From the NCBI GenBank assembly GCA_036524675.1, contig DATDBU010000160.1:1-46919 (forward strand): a stretch of 46,919 bases of DNA, given 5' to 3'. This DNA is from DATDAW01 sp036524675 (GTDB lineage Bacteria; Verrucomicrobiota; Verrucomicrobiia; Chthoniobacterales; DASVRZ01). This document shows, one piece after another, positions 34,724 through 44,093 of this stretch (positions are counted from its first letter, which is position 1; every line of letters starts with the position of its first letter). A program made the position numbers and the translations under genes. A model generated the notes under the pieces. The model saw only the letters and a list, made by a program, of their open reading frames with translations. It was not told the origin of the DNA and did not search any database.

Positions 34724-35605
34724 TCAAATTGGTTTGAGTGGCGCTTCTTTGACCAGCTCAACGACCGCGCGTGCGGCGTGGGAGATGTGCCCCGCCCGAG
34801 ACCACGCGAGGGCAATGTGCCATTCGATGGCGGGTTCACGGAGTTCGATCGCCGCTACGGAAGGAAATCCACTCAACACCGATCTGGGCAGCAAAGCAAT
34901 TCCCACGCCGCTTTCCACAAGCCCTGCGATAAATTGCGATTGCGCGCTACGTCCCGCCACGATGGGGGCGAACCCGCATGCCCGGCAGGTGGCATCGATT
35001 TTATCGCTCAAGGCGAAGCCTTCCGGCAGCAAAACCAGGTGTTCTTTTGCCAACTCGGAAAGCGCTATACTGTCGCGCGTTGCCCATGAGGAATCCAGCG
35101 GGACGGCAACGGCTAAGAAGTCTCGCGCAAGGGTGACGAAATCGAAACGTTCCGGGTCTACTGGTAAGGAGAGGGTGCCCAGATCGAGGTCGTTGGTGAG
35201 AAGCGCAGCTTCCGTGGCTTTGGCACTCATCTCGAAGAGCCGGAGCTCGATGCCGGGATAACGCTCGCGAAACATTTTAACGAGCGGAACGAAAAGCGTG
35301 CCTCCTACCGACGGCATTCCCAGCGAAACTTGGCCGCGCGTCAAACCGGACAGATTGGACACCTCGGTCTTCAGGCGATCTGCCTCCGCTCGCAGGGCAA
35401 GCGCCCGTTGATAGACGACTTTCCCGGCGTCTGTGAGCGTGATTTTTCGCCGATGTCGCATGATGAGCGGCTGACCGATTTCGTCTTCCAACTGTTTGAT
35501 CACGCGGGTGATGGACGGCTGAGTTAAAAACACGCGTTTGCTCGCGGCGGTAAAGCCTCCAGCTTGCACGACTTCGACAAAAACGCCCAGAGATCGCAGG
35601 TCCAT
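34724..35605 (-). CDS. LysR-family transcription regulator
   Basis: This 293-residue DNA-binding regulator starts MDLRSLGVFVEVVQAGGFTA, with the winged helix-turn-helix at residues 1-60 (SITRVIKQLEDEIGQPL) and an effector-binding domain after it. I use the ATG at 35605; the frame extends to 35644, but the extra residues are not family-like. It is divergent from the FixJ-like gene, with 47 bases between. It lies upstream of the symporter-porin pair on the same strand, across the 0.9-kb gap, and could control that operon (inference). The ligand is unknown. Confidence 0.92.
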   Translation of the reverse strand: MDLRSLGVFVEVVQAGGFTAASKRVFLTQPSITRVIKQLEDEIGQPLIMRHRRKITLTDAGKVVYQRALALRAEADRLKTEVSNLSGLTRGQVSLGMPSVGGTLFVPLVKMFRERYPGIELRLFEMSAKATEAALLTNDLDLGTLSLPVDPERFDFVTLARDFLAVAVPLDSSWATRDSIALSELAKEHLVLLPEGFALSDKIDATCRACGFAPIVAGRSAQSQFIAGLVESGVGIALLPRSVLSGFPSVAAIELREPAIEWHIALAWSRAGHISHAARAVVELVKEAPLKPI

Positions 35606-35652
35606 TTCATTCGTTATACAAATGATAGGGATCTGAACAATCAATTTCTCAA

Positions 35653-36450
35653 ATGAAAGAAATGCCGGAAATTGTGACCCATGACAACATTGGCATGGCT
35701 ATCACATCACGATCTGACTCGCTGCTTAGGTGCGTTCAGGGCGATCTTGTTGGAGGAAGAGCAGTTTCCGTCGCAGGATTGTGCCTTGTGTGGCAAGGAG
35801 GTGCGGCCTTGCTGAAGTCCGGATCCCTTGTTTCCATTGTTCGGTCCGAAGAAAGTGCTCGAGATCGCGTCCGTGTGGTCCTGGTAAGTGCAGGTTACCG
35901 AGTGCGCACATTCTCCAGTGTCCGGGAGTTTCTTGCCCAGATGCAATATCCGGGTCCTTCGTGCGTCGTGCTGGACTTCGATTTGCCAGACGCCAGTGCC
36001 CTGGCCATTCCGCAGATACTGCAAGAGTCCGACCGAAGCGATCAGGTGGTTTTCATATCGATCCGTGTCTGTATGCGAAGTTGCGTGAATGCCATGCGGG
36101 CCGGTGCCGTTGACTATCTCACTGTGCCTGTCGCCGACCATACGCTGCTTGAATCCGTCGAGTTCGCACTCCAACGTTCGGCCTCAATCCGAAACGAATA
36201 TGCGGACCGAGCTTCGGCCCGTTTCCGGCTTTCATCGTTGACCCGCCGGGAGCTTTCCGTGCTGAAACTCCTGCTGGAAGGGATGCCTAACAAAGACATC
36301 GGAGCGCGACTGGGCATCGCCGAAAGCACCATCAAGATTCATCGCCGCCGAGTGATGGAAAAAGCGCGCGCCAAGTCTCTTGTGGACATCGTTCTCCTCG
36401 CCCAACGGGGGGGAATCCCGTTTCCCCACGAAGATTTTGCCAGTGCGTAA
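35653..36450 (+). CDS. LuxR/FixJ-type regulator with degenerate receiver
   Basis: A 265-residue regulator with a C-terminal LuxR-type helix-turn-helix (LTRRELSVLKLLLEG...NKDIGARLGIAESTIKIHRRRV). The middle part has a receiver fold like FixJ. The usual acidic pair is replaced (VSIVRSEES instead of VxVVDDE), and the conserved Lys of the KP motif is replaced (DYLTVPV). The phospho-Asp position is kept (VVLDFDLPD, near residue 108). It probably does not respond to ordinary phosphotransfer. The first 55 or so residues precede the receiver and match nothing I recognise; the true start may be further in. It is a divergent neighbour of the LysR gene. No kinase is adjacent. Confidence 0.85.
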   Translation: MKEMPEIVTHDNIGMAITSRSDSLLRCVQGDLVGGRAVSVAGLCLVWQGGAALLKSGSLVSIVRSEESARDRVRVVLVSAGYRVRTFSSVREFLAQMQYPGPSCVVLDFDLPDASALAIPQILQESDRSDQVVFISIRVCMRSCVNAMRAGAVDYLTVPVADHTLLESVEFALQRSASIRNEYADRASARFRLSSLTRRELSVLKLLLEGMPNKDIGARLGIAESTIKIHRRRVMEKARAKSLVDIVLLAQRGGIPFPHEDFASA

Positions 36451-36661
36451 AGGTGACCCCCAGCGACGGTTTCGACAGAAACAAAGGCTTGTAGTGTTGC
36501 AACGGCAGTCTGCGACCCGATCCTGCCAGAAGTGTTCAGAATGACGTGGTCGTTCGCTGGATGCGGCGCGCGAGTTGATGAACCTGCGCATTCCGTTTTC
36601 TCGACGAGGGACGAGAAGGAGGACGAGGACGATTTGATCGGTCACGTCCCGTCGCCGGCAG

Positions 36662-37138
36662 TTACGCGGGGCCCGATCGTTCAATCACCTTCGCGCCAGG
36701 CGTCAGTGCGGTGAACTTCTGAAAAATCCGTTTTGGCAGCGTATTACCGGTTTCCTCGACGGCCAGCTCATCGTAAGCGGTGTTTTTTGCGCTCTCCCAT
36801 ACAGCCGGGAAACCGGGCGAACTGGAAGTCATGATTTTTTCGGCCCGGGCCAGGATCTCCAATTCTCGCTGCAACCGCCGTTCGGGCGTCTGATTCAATT
36901 CCGCGACTTTGATCCGCAAATTTTCGTTCTGTTTACGCAGCGACTCGAGTTCGTTGCGCAGCTTCGACGTAGCGGTGGACTCGATTTCCATGCGTTCGCC
37001 GAGCATCAGTCGCAATTTCTTCGCCTCACTTTTTGCCGACAGCAGGCGAAACCACGCCATGGCGGCAAAAATTAATCCCAGCAGGAGCCCTGCTCCGAAC
37101 ACCCAGAGGTAAGTCGTGAAATGTGTTTCTGACGGCAT
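36662..37138 (-). CDS. Membrane-anchored coiled-coil protein, unknown
   Basis: I do not recognise the family. The 158-residue product has one membrane helix at about 9-30 (LWVFGAGLLLGLIFAAMAW). A coiled coil runs from about 33 to 100 with regular Leu/Glu/Lys heptads (KLRNELESLRKQNENLRIKVAELN), and a soluble tail follows. It is probably anchored in the inner membrane with the coil on one side. It is divergent from the fatty acid desaturase gene, 146 bp away. Confidence 0.65.
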   Translation of the reverse strand: MPSETHFTTYLWVFGAGLLLGLIFAAMAWFRLLSAKSEAKKLRLMLGERMEIESTATSKLRNELESLRKQNENLRIKVAELNQTPERRLQRELEILARAEKIMTSSSPGFPAVWESAKNTAYDELAVEETGNTLPKRIFQKFTALTPGAKVIERSGPA

Positions 37139-37284
37139 AGCGGGACATTACTGGAGGCGTTTGTCGGAGTAAACCGCTCAATTTTCGGCAATTCCAGCGA
37201 TTCTTGGTTGCCGTCGTCCATCTTTCGCGGAATGGTGCCGCCCTCTCGCGTCCATTCCCAATTTTCGCAGATACCCAAGAATTC

Positions 37285-38205
37285 ATGTTCAAAAACGAAA
37301 AACTCGACGTCATCCTCTTTTTCATTCTCATCGCCATTCAGCTCGCCGGGTTTTACGCGTTGCTGCACCATTTCGAGTGGAAATATCTCGCGATCATGAT
37401 CCCGATATATCTCTGGATGGGATTCGGCACCACGCTCTACATGCACCGTTACCTGACGCATCGAGGCATGGAGATGCCAGGCTGGCTCAAATTTTTCTTC
37501 GCCATGAGCACCTCCGTCGGGCTTTCCGGCGACCCTGTTACGTGGGTGGGGGATCATCGATATCACCATCTGAAATCTGATACGGACGAGGATATCCACA
37601 GCCCACTGCATGGTTTCCCGTACGCCCACATGCTGTGGTTGGTGAAAAAGCCGGAGGGATTTAGGGAGCGTTCGCTGCGGTATGCCTCGGATGTCCGCAA
37701 AATTTGGTACTGCAAACTATTCGAGAACCGCCTCATGTACGTTTTGCCGCACATTGCTGTGGCAGCGGCGCTTTGGTTCACCCTCGGTCCAGCCGGGATG
37801 CTGTGGTGTCTGTATTTCCCGATGATGGTGCTTTACAATTTCACGTGGGCGGTCAATTCGATCTGCCATTTGCCCAGCGTCGGCTATCGCACATTCGAGA
37901 CCACCGACCATAGCCGGAACAACTTTTGGGTGAGCCTCGGTGCGCTGGGTGAAGGATTTCACAACAACCATCACGCTCATCCAAAATGCGCCGCACACGG
38001 CCTGAGCTGGTGGGAATTCGATCCCACGAAATACCTGATCTGGCTGCTCGAGAAATTTGGGCTCGCCTGGAAAGTTGCCTGGCCGAAAACGGAAGCCGCG
38101 TTATCCGAGACCGAAGTGAAAGATAAGGCTCCGGCGGCGCCCGCACAGGCGTTGCTGGCCAAAATGATCGACCCAGACCGCGGCCTGGCGTCTGCTTCGG
38201 AGTAA
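37285..38205 (+). CDS. Acyl-lipid/acyl-CoA fatty acid desaturase
   Basis: This integral-membrane di-iron desaturase (delta-9 type) introduces a double bond into fatty acyl chains. The 306-residue protein from the ATG at 37285 starts MFKNEKLDVIL; the upstream frame is not family-like. The three His boxes are present: HRYLTHR, HRYHH and HNNHH. Four membrane segments flank them. A terminal Lys- and Ala-rich tail is extra. It precedes the UbiA-type gene on the same strand by 170 bp with a repeat between, so co-transcription is uncertain. Confidence 0.92.
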   Translation: MFKNEKLDVILFFILIAIQLAGFYALLHHFEWKYLAIMIPIYLWMGFGTTLYMHRYLTHRGMEMPGWLKFFFAMSTSVGLSGDPVTWVGDHRYHHLKSDTDEDIHSPLHGFPYAHMLWLVKKPEGFRERSLRYASDVRKIWYCKLFENRLMYVLPHIAVAAALWFTLGPAGMLWCLYFPMMVLYNFTWAVNSICHLPSVGYRTFETTDHSRNNFWVSLGALGEGFHNNHHAHPKCAAHGLSWWEFDPTKYLIWLLEKFGLAWKVAWPKTEAALSETEVKDKAPAAPAQALLAKMIDPDRGLASASE

Positions 38206-38232
38206 CAGAAAAAGACGGCGAACCCCAAGCGG

Positions 38233-38262
38233 TTCAACCGCAGATTCACGCAGATGTTCCCA
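38233..38262. repeat. 'Cgcagat' type intergenic repeat, second copy
   Basis: Text like gcagattcacgcagatg is related to the element at 25247-25280, followed by further low-complexity pieces (about 38320-38360) of the 'ctctgcgtccttctg' type. It lies in the gap between desaturase and prenyltransferase genes. Confidence 0.35.
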
Positions 38263-38374
38263 AAGCAGTCTGCGAAAATCAGCCAAATCTGTGGATGTTC
38301 TTGGTGAACAGCCACCTGTATTCTCTCTGCCCCCTCTGCGTCCTTCTGTTCCGTAGATTTGTTCTTATGCTTCC

Positions 38375-39247
38375 GTGACGGGAACCGTTTCATCCATTTC
38401 GATATTTGACCGTGTCCGGCGAGTCCTGACGTTTATCCGGTTTTCGCACACGATTTTCGCGTTGCCGTTTGCGGTGGGATCCATGCTGGTGGCGGCAAAT
38501 GGCTGGCCTTCGGCAAGGCTGGCTGGGCTGATCTTGCTGTGTATGGTGTTTGCCCGGACGGCTGCGATGGTGTTCAACCGGCTGGCTGATTGGAAAATTG
38601 ACCAGCGAAATCCGCGAACGGCGGGGCGCCACAAACTGGTTTCGCGACCGCTTGCGGGTGTTGTTTTGATAGCGAGCTCTGCAGCGCTCGTGGCAACGAC
38701 CTGGTTTATTAATCCGCTGGTTTTCTGGTTGTCGCCCGTGGCGTTGGCAATTGTATTTTTTTACTCGCTAACGAAACGGTTTACGTCTTTCACACAGCTT
38801 TTTCTGGGGCTGGCGCTCGCGGTTGCACCCGTCGGGGCGTGGCTGGCTGTCACGGGAAAACTTGCCTGGGCACCGATCGTGCTGGCACTGGCTGTCCTGC
38901 CGTGGGTTGCCGGATTTGACCTCATTTACGCGACGCAAGACTACGAGTTCGACAAAAAGGAAGGGCTGCGTTCCATGGTTGTCTGGCTCGGCGTGGAAAA
39001 GAGTCTGCGCCTGGCAATTGTGTTCCACGTGGTCATGTGGCTCCTACTGGGCGTTTTCGGCTGGGCGACCGGTATGCACTGGCCGTTCTGGGCGGGCTTG
39101 ATTTTGACCGCCGGCGCCCTCATTTACGAGCATCGCATTGCTGCCACACGCAACTTGAGCCGCATCAACGCAGCTTTTTTCAACGCCAACGCGTTCGTCG
39201 GCGCCGTTTTTGTGGTGTCGATCGCGATTGATCTCGCGGTGCGGTAG
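38375..39247 (+). CDS. UbiA-family prenyltransferase, MqnP-like
   Basis: A 290-residue membrane prenyltransferase that attaches a polyprenyl chain to an aromatic ring, for quinone synthesis. The first Asp-rich motif is NRLADWKIDQRNPRTAGR and the second is DLIYATQDYEFDKKEG; both bind Mg-diphosphate. Similarity is to UbiA and to MqnP of the futalosine menaquinone route, which fits Verrucomicrobiota better. The start is a GTG at 38375, which gives the usual short N-terminus. About nine membrane segments are present. Confidence 0.88.
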   Translation: MTGTVSSISIFDRVRRVLTFIRFSHTIFALPFAVGSMLVAANGWPSARLAGLILLCMVFARTAAMVFNRLADWKIDQRNPRTAGRHKLVSRPLAGVVLIASSAALVATTWFINPLVFWLSPVALAIVFFYSLTKRFTSFTQLFLGLALAVAPVGAWLAVTGKLAWAPIVLALAVLPWVAGFDLIYATQDYEFDKKEGLRSMVVWLGVEKSLRLAIVFHVVMWLLLGVFGWATGMHWPFWAGLILTAGALIYEHRIAATRNLSRINAAFFNANAFVGAVFVVSIAIDLAVR

Positions 39248-39261
39248 CGTTTCCAGATGGC

Positions 39262-40590
39262 TTATTGCTCGCCTGTCGGAGTCTTCACGGTGCCTGCTTT
39301 GATCACGGTCAAGTTGGCGGGCTGGATGTGTTTTTTGATAGCCGCGTTTACCTGATCGAGCGTGAGCGAATTGATTAAATCCGGATACTTGTCGAGCCAA
39401 TCGAGGTCATAACCGCGGTTGATCGCGTTCGAGATGGCGCCTGCCATTCCGTCCGTTGTGGCCATACCGACTTTGAACGTGCCCACCAGATCGCTCTTGG
39501 TCCGATCGAGTTCTGCGGCGGTAACGCCGTCCTTGTACCAGCTGTCGAGTTCGCGTTTGGTGGAGGTCATGCCCTTATCGAGGAGCGCAGGGGCGAAATT
39601 CGCGCGGATGAACCAGTCGCCATCTGCGAAAGTGTCATTGGCTACGGCGGCGCCGATGCCATAAGTAAGACCTTCCTTGTCGCGCACATTTGCCATGAGG
39701 CGTCCGGTAAATCCGCTACCGAGAATCGCTGTGCCCACCCGTAGAGCCAGGGCTCCGGAGTCCGTGTATTTAAGGCCCGTGGCCTGACCGAGGATGACTG
39801 TGACGTTGGGTTTGTCGGCGAGAAAGATGTTTTTCGCTTGCGGAGAGTCTGCGAGCGGAGCTTTGGTGAAATTGGGGCGCGCTTTGCCGCCGGTCCATCC
39901 AGCAAACGACTTCTCAACGTTTGCCTGAAGCGCCTTGGGATCGATATCACCGACAACAACGAAATTGGCGTAAGCAGGACCGTAGTAATCGGTGTGGAAT
40001 TTCTTGAGCTGATCGATGGTCGCGGTCTTTACGGCAGCGAGGAATTCCTGGACGGGGGGCGCATAGTTCGGATGTCCGACCGGATAGATGGTCCCGGAGA
40101 ACGCTTGTTTCGCCTGAAAGTCGGTGCTCTCGAGGGCGCGCGTGTAATCGCCTTCCAGTTGCTTTTTCACTTTGTCGAACTCGACGGCCGAAAAGGCCGG
40201 CTGACGAAGTTGCTCGGCGAGCAGGGAAATGACGACCGGAAGGTCTTTGGAAAGGCATTTTCCCGTAAAATTGACATTTACGCCATCGACTGAAAACGTG
40301 ATTTTGGCGCCGATGCTGTCGAGTTGAGCGGCGATGGCGAATTTGTCATGTTTTTCGGTACCTTGATCGAGCATTTCGCCGACGAGAGTGGGAATGGCGA
40401 TGTTGTCTTTCGGCGCAAAACTGTCCCCGGCAGGAAGGGACCCGCGGAAGGTGACGACCTCCTTGACGCCGGTTTTGTAAGCAACGAGGTCGATGCCCGC
40501 GGTTTTGGTGCGAGCGATATGGGGAGCGATCTGAGCGTTGGCTCCAAGGATGGTTAGGAGCAGGAAAACGTAAGCAAAAAGTTTTTTCAT
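39262..40590 (-). CDS. M16 peptidase-like protein, inactive partner
   Basis: A 442-residue exported protein of the pitrilysin (M16) family with a signal peptide (MKKLFAYVFLLLTILGANAQ). The active-site HxxEH motif of the family is absent: the corresponding region reads PTLVGEMLDQGT. It is therefore a non-catalytic subunit, as in two-gene M16B proteases in which one partner cuts and the other binds the substrate. It lies downstream of the active partner on the same strand, with a hairpin repeat in the 77-bp gap. Confidence 0.88.
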   Translation of the reverse strand: MKKLFAYVFLLLTILGANAQIAPHIARTKTAGIDLVAYKTGVKEVVTFRGSLPAGDSFAPKDNIAIPTLVGEMLDQGTEKHDKFAIAAQLDSIGAKITFSVDGVNVNFTGKCLSKDLPVVISLLAEQLRQPAFSAVEFDKVKKQLEGDYTRALESTDFQAKQAFSGTIYPVGHPNYAPPVQEFLAAVKTATIDQLKKFHTDYYGPAYANFVVVGDIDPKALQANVEKSFAGWTGGKARPNFTKAPLADSPQAKNIFLADKPNVTVILGQATGLKYTDSGALALRVGTAILGSGFTGRLMANVRDKEGLTYGIGAAVANDTFADGDWFIRANFAPALLDKGMTSTKRELDSWYKDGVTAAELDRTKSDLVGTFKVGMATTDGMAGAISNAINRGYDLDWLDKYPDLINSLTLDQVNAAIKKHIQPANLTVIKAGTVKTPTGEQ

Positions 40591-40612
40591 AGAAATTTAG
40601 GTTTGAAACACA

Positions 40613-40651
40613 GGACGGCGGTTTTCCAACTGCCGGTCCCGACGGAGAAGT
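40613..40651. repeat. Intergenic hairpin repeat, family B copy 2
   Basis: ggcggtt-ttcc-aactgcc, with an outer aggac/gtcct pair, resembles the hairpin at 22590-22606. It sits within the two-gene M16 unit between the active and inactive subunit genes. Confidence 0.4.
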
Positions 40652-40667
40652 CCTACCTAGGGCTAAA

Positions 40668-42071
40668 TCAATGCGATTCCGCTTGCTCTCCGTTGGCGTC
40701 GGGGACTTTCGGAATAAACCAGCCTGTCGTGCTGTGATCCTGGACCAGATATTTGTTTGCGACCCGTTTTACGTCCGAAGCGGTGACTTTTTTTAAGGCA
40801 TCCTCGATGGTCGTGTACAGCGTCCAATCTCCCGCCGCGATGAATTCATTGAGAGTACTGGCGATGGCGTAAGAGCCGTCGCGGGCATAGGCCGAAGCAG
40901 CGAGGATCTGACCAATCGCGGCTTTTACTTCGTCATCGGAGACGCCGTCTTTTCCAAGTTTTTCCAACTCGGCTAGCAGGATTTTCTCGACTTGTTCATG
41001 TGTGGCACCCGGAGCCAGACTGGCGTAGAAAATCTGCAACGATGCGTCGTGGAAAAAACCGGTGTCAGCGCTGACACTGGTGGTTAAGTTTTTGTCGGTA
41101 AGAGCCTTATAGAGGCGGCTATTTTTGCCCGAAGTAAGGATGGAGCCGAGGACTTGTAGTGCCGGCTGATCCGGGTCCCGTGCTGAGGGTGTTTTGTAAC
41201 CGATACCGACAACGCCGAGCTGTCCGGCGCGTTGGATCGTGACACGGCGCGGTCCGGATTGATCGGGTTCTTCCGTATAAACTTGCGGAATCGGATGGGG
41301 CGCGCGTGGGTAATTGCCGTAGTATTTTGCGATGAGGTCGAGCGCTGTGGTGGGATCAAAGTCGCCAATGACCGTGGCGGTGGCGTTGTCCGGCCAATAA
41401 AAGGTGTCGTAAAAGGCCTTCAGCTTCTCGATCGGCACATTTTCGATGTCGGACCGCCAGCCGATGGTGGAATGATGATAGGGATGAGCGACGTAGGCGC
41501 CGGCGAAGAGCTCTTTCTCGAGCGCAGAGACGGGGTTGTTTTCGCCGATCTCGAATTCGTTGCGAACAACGGTCATCTCGGGTTTCCGGTCGGAATCGCG
41601 CAGCCAAAGATTGCGCATGCGGTCGGCTTCGATGGCGAGGTATTGCTCAAAGTGCTCGCTGCCAAGGTTGGCGAAATAGTTGGTGCGGTCGAGCCAGGTT
41701 GTGGCGTTGTAATTCGCGCCGACGCGCTCGAGCAGCTGATCGATGCTGTTGCCTTTTTCGCGGTTAAAATTGGGCGATCCCTTGAACATGAGGTGCTCGA
41801 GCAAGTGCGTTGCGCCGGTTGTGCCGGTGACTTCGTTCCTGGACCCGACACGATAAGTGACCATGTAGGTAAGTGTCGGGCTGGAATGATCCGGCAGGAG
41901 AAGGACCTGGAGACCGTTCTTGTCGAAAACGTATTCGGAAATACCGCCTGCGGCTTTGACGAAAGTAAACCCTGGGACGGCAACAGGCGTTTTATCGTCT
42001 GCGTGCGTTTGAGCGGCTGTAAATGCCGTCGCAAAAAGAGCGATAACGGCTGGGAGATGACGGAATTTCAT
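40668..42071 (-). CDS. M16 zinc metallopeptidase, active subunit
   Basis: A 467-residue exported peptidase with a signal peptide (MKFRHLPAVIALFATAFTAAQTHA). The catalytic zinc site is present as HLLEH in GATHLLEHLMFKGS, with the third zinc ligand Glu expected about 75 residues on (in NEFEIGENN or nearby). This is the M16B, processing-peptidase-like, two-gene type. It is first of the pair; the inactive partner follows. Periplasmic turnover of peptides or signal sequences is the likely role. Confidence 0.92.
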   Translation of the reverse strand: MKFRHLPAVIALFATAFTAAQTHADDKTPVAVPGFTFVKAAGGISEYVFDKNGLQVLLLPDHSSPTLTYMVTYRVGSRNEVTGTTGATHLLEHLMFKGSPNFNREKGNSIDQLLERVGANYNATTWLDRTNYFANLGSEHFEQYLAIEADRMRNLWLRDSDRKPEMTVVRNEFEIGENNPVSALEKELFAGAYVAHPYHHSTIGWRSDIENVPIEKLKAFYDTFYWPDNATATVIGDFDPTTALDLIAKYYGNYPRAPHPIPQVYTEEPDQSGPRRVTIQRAGQLGVVGIGYKTPSARDPDQPALQVLGSILTSGKNSRLYKALTDKNLTTSVSADTGFFHDASLQIFYASLAPGATHEQVEKILLAELEKLGKDGVSDDEVKAAIGQILAASAYARDGSYAIASTLNEFIAAGDWTLYTTIEDALKKVTASDVKRVANKYLVQDHSTTGWFIPKVPDANGEQAESH

Positions 42072-42264
42072 AGGCGAAAGCTGGAGACATTAGCCGGAAA
42101 GCATAAAGCGGAAACCGGAAAAACCTGGGTCACTCATCTATTGCTGCCGATTCGTGTGTTCGACACACCCTTTGCTCAAAGATGCGGTTTGGCACGAGGC
42201 GGATATTTGCCACCATTGATCTGAGCTTGTGACTTTTGGCATAAATAGCGTTCCTTTTGAATTC

Positions 42265-43959
42265 ATGAATCCAGCAAACCTCGAATTTACCCGCCCAGAA
42301 CAAACAAAGTACAAGTTTGATGTGGTGATCGCGGGTGGTGGCTTTGCGGGTGTTTACGCGGCAAAAGCGCTTTCTGCAAAACTCGGTCCCAGCGCGTGCA
42401 AGCGCGTGGCGATCGTTGCCGAACAGAATTTCATGCTTTTTCAGCCGATGCTCGCCGAGGTGGCTGGCTCGTCTTTGTCTCCGATGCATGTGATCAATCC
42501 GATCCGGGCGCTTTGTAAAAATGTAACGGTCATTCGGGGTTCGATCTCTTCAGTGGATCTCGATACACGGCGACTCGAAGTAAAGACGGGCGATTTTTCC
42601 GGAACCGTGGCGGTCGATTTTGGGCACCTGTCCCTGGCAATAGGTGGCATTGTCGATTTAAGCCGCGTCCCTGGGATGGCGGAGCACGCGTTTCTCCTCA
42701 AGAATGTGGGTGACGCCCTGCGGTTGCGTATGGCCATCATTGACCGTTTCGAAGAGGCCGCGGTGACGCCTGACCCGGAAGAGCGAAAGCGGTTGCTAAC
42801 CTTTGTCATCGTCGGAGGCGGCTATTCTGGCGTGGAAGTGGCGGGACAGATCATCGATGTCTGTCGGGAGATCGTCCGGTATTATCCGACCGTGCCGCGC
42901 GATTCGTTCCGGGTGGTACTCGCGCACAGCGGGAAACAATTGCTGCCAGAAATCAGCGGATCGCTGGGCCGTTATTGCGAGGAAAATCTGCGCAGCCGGG
43001 GAGTGGAGATCATGCTGGGTGTGAGGGCTTCGGCGATGACCTCTGGGAAGATTTTTTTTGGCGATCGCATCATTCTTGCACACACGGTCGTAACCACCGT
43101 TGGCAATGCGCCTAACCCGGTTCTTCTTAAACTCATCAAAGACTATTCGTTGCCTTCGGAAAGGGGCCGCGTCGTGACGGATTCAACTTTCCGTGTTGAG
43201 GGCCGGGACCGGGTCTGGGCAGCAGGCGATTGCGCTGCGGTGCCGATGCCCCAAAAGAAGCCTTTGTCACCCACAGCCCAGCGCGCATTTTGTCCGCCCA
43301 CGGCGCAGTTTGCGATGCGGCAGGGCAAAGTGATGGGCGAAAACATCGCCGCCGCGCTGGAAAACCGGGGGCGTGGCCGTTCATTCAAGTTCAGTGGCCT
43401 CGGTGAACTCGCCGCCATTGGTCACCGTGCCGCAGTGGCGGAAATCATGGGCATGAAATTTTCCGGATTCATTGCGTGGGTGATGTGGCGCACCATTTAC
43501 TTGTCGAAATTGCCAGGACTGGAGCGGAAGGTTCGTGTCATGATCGAATGGACGCTCGACCTCTTCTTCCCACGCGACATCAGTTTGCTGGAGTCCAGGC
43601 CGACGCAGGTCATCAAGGAAAGCTTCTGCACCGCTGGCGACATGCTCTGTCACGCGGGTGAGCCCGCATTTTTCTTCTACATCGTGAAAAGCGGGCGCAT
43701 CGAGTTGTTTAACGCCGACAACAAGCCATTGCGTTCCGTGCTTCCCGGTGACCATTTTGGCGAGCGTGCCCTGTTAAATGACCAGATCTGGCACGTGACG
43801 GCGATCGCGGCGGAAGATAGTACGGTTGTCGCAATTGGCGCCAGCGCCTTTGAATCCGTGCTCGGTGCTGACGCTTCGATCCGCGAATTCCTGTTAAAAA
43901 CCGCTTCCAATGCTGCGATGGATCCGGAAAAGACGGCTCGCGAGCTTGCAGTTGGATAG
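42265..43959 (+). CDS. NDH-2-like NAD(P)H dehydrogenase with cNMP-like domain
   Basis: A 564-residue flavoprotein from the ATG at 42265 (MNPANLEF). The first 420 or so residues are a type II NADH dehydrogenase: FAD motif VVIAGGGFAGVYAA, NAD motif FVIVGGGYSGVEVA and AAGDCAAVPM before the C-terminal domain. The last 120 residues are a cyclic nucleotide-binding-like domain (FCTAGDMLCHAGEP, then GDHFGERALLND). The GE of that pocket is kept, but the Arg that holds the phosphate is replaced (WHVTAI instead of an RxA motif), so classical cAMP binding is doubtful. It would move electrons from NADH to quinone under regulation by the extra domain (inference). Confidence 0.9.
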   Translation: MNPANLEFTRPEQTKYKFDVVIAGGGFAGVYAAKALSAKLGPSACKRVAIVAEQNFMLFQPMLAEVAGSSLSPMHVINPIRALCKNVTVIRGSISSVDLDTRRLEVKTGDFSGTVAVDFGHLSLAIGGIVDLSRVPGMAEHAFLLKNVGDALRLRMAIIDRFEEAAVTPDPEERKRLLTFVIVGGGYSGVEVAGQIIDVCREIVRYYPTVPRDSFRVVLAHSGKQLLPEISGSLGRYCEENLRSRGVEIMLGVRASAMTSGKIFFGDRIILAHTVVTTVGNAPNPVLLKLIKDYSLPSERGRVVTDSTFRVEGRDRVWAAGDCAAVPMPQKKPLSPTAQRAFCPPTAQFAMRQGKVMGENIAAALENRGRGRSFKFSGLGELAAIGHRAAVAEIMGMKFSGFIAWVMWRTIYLSKLPGLERKVRVMIEWTLDLFFPRDISLLESRPTQVIKESFCTAGDMLCHAGEPAFFFYIVKSGRIELFNADNKPLRSVLPGDHFGERALLNDQIWHVTAIAAEDSTVVAIGASAFESVLGADASIREFLLKTASNAAMDPEKTARELAVG

Positions 43960-44093
43960 CGCAGCGGCCGGTGGTAGGGAGCTGCTGCGGAGGACGCCTT
44001 GGTGACGACCAAGACCAAGATCGCCGAGCACCTGCCATAGGAGGCCGATGGCGCCGACAGGTTGCATTTGCCCTGTGGAAGGCCTTTTGGGTA

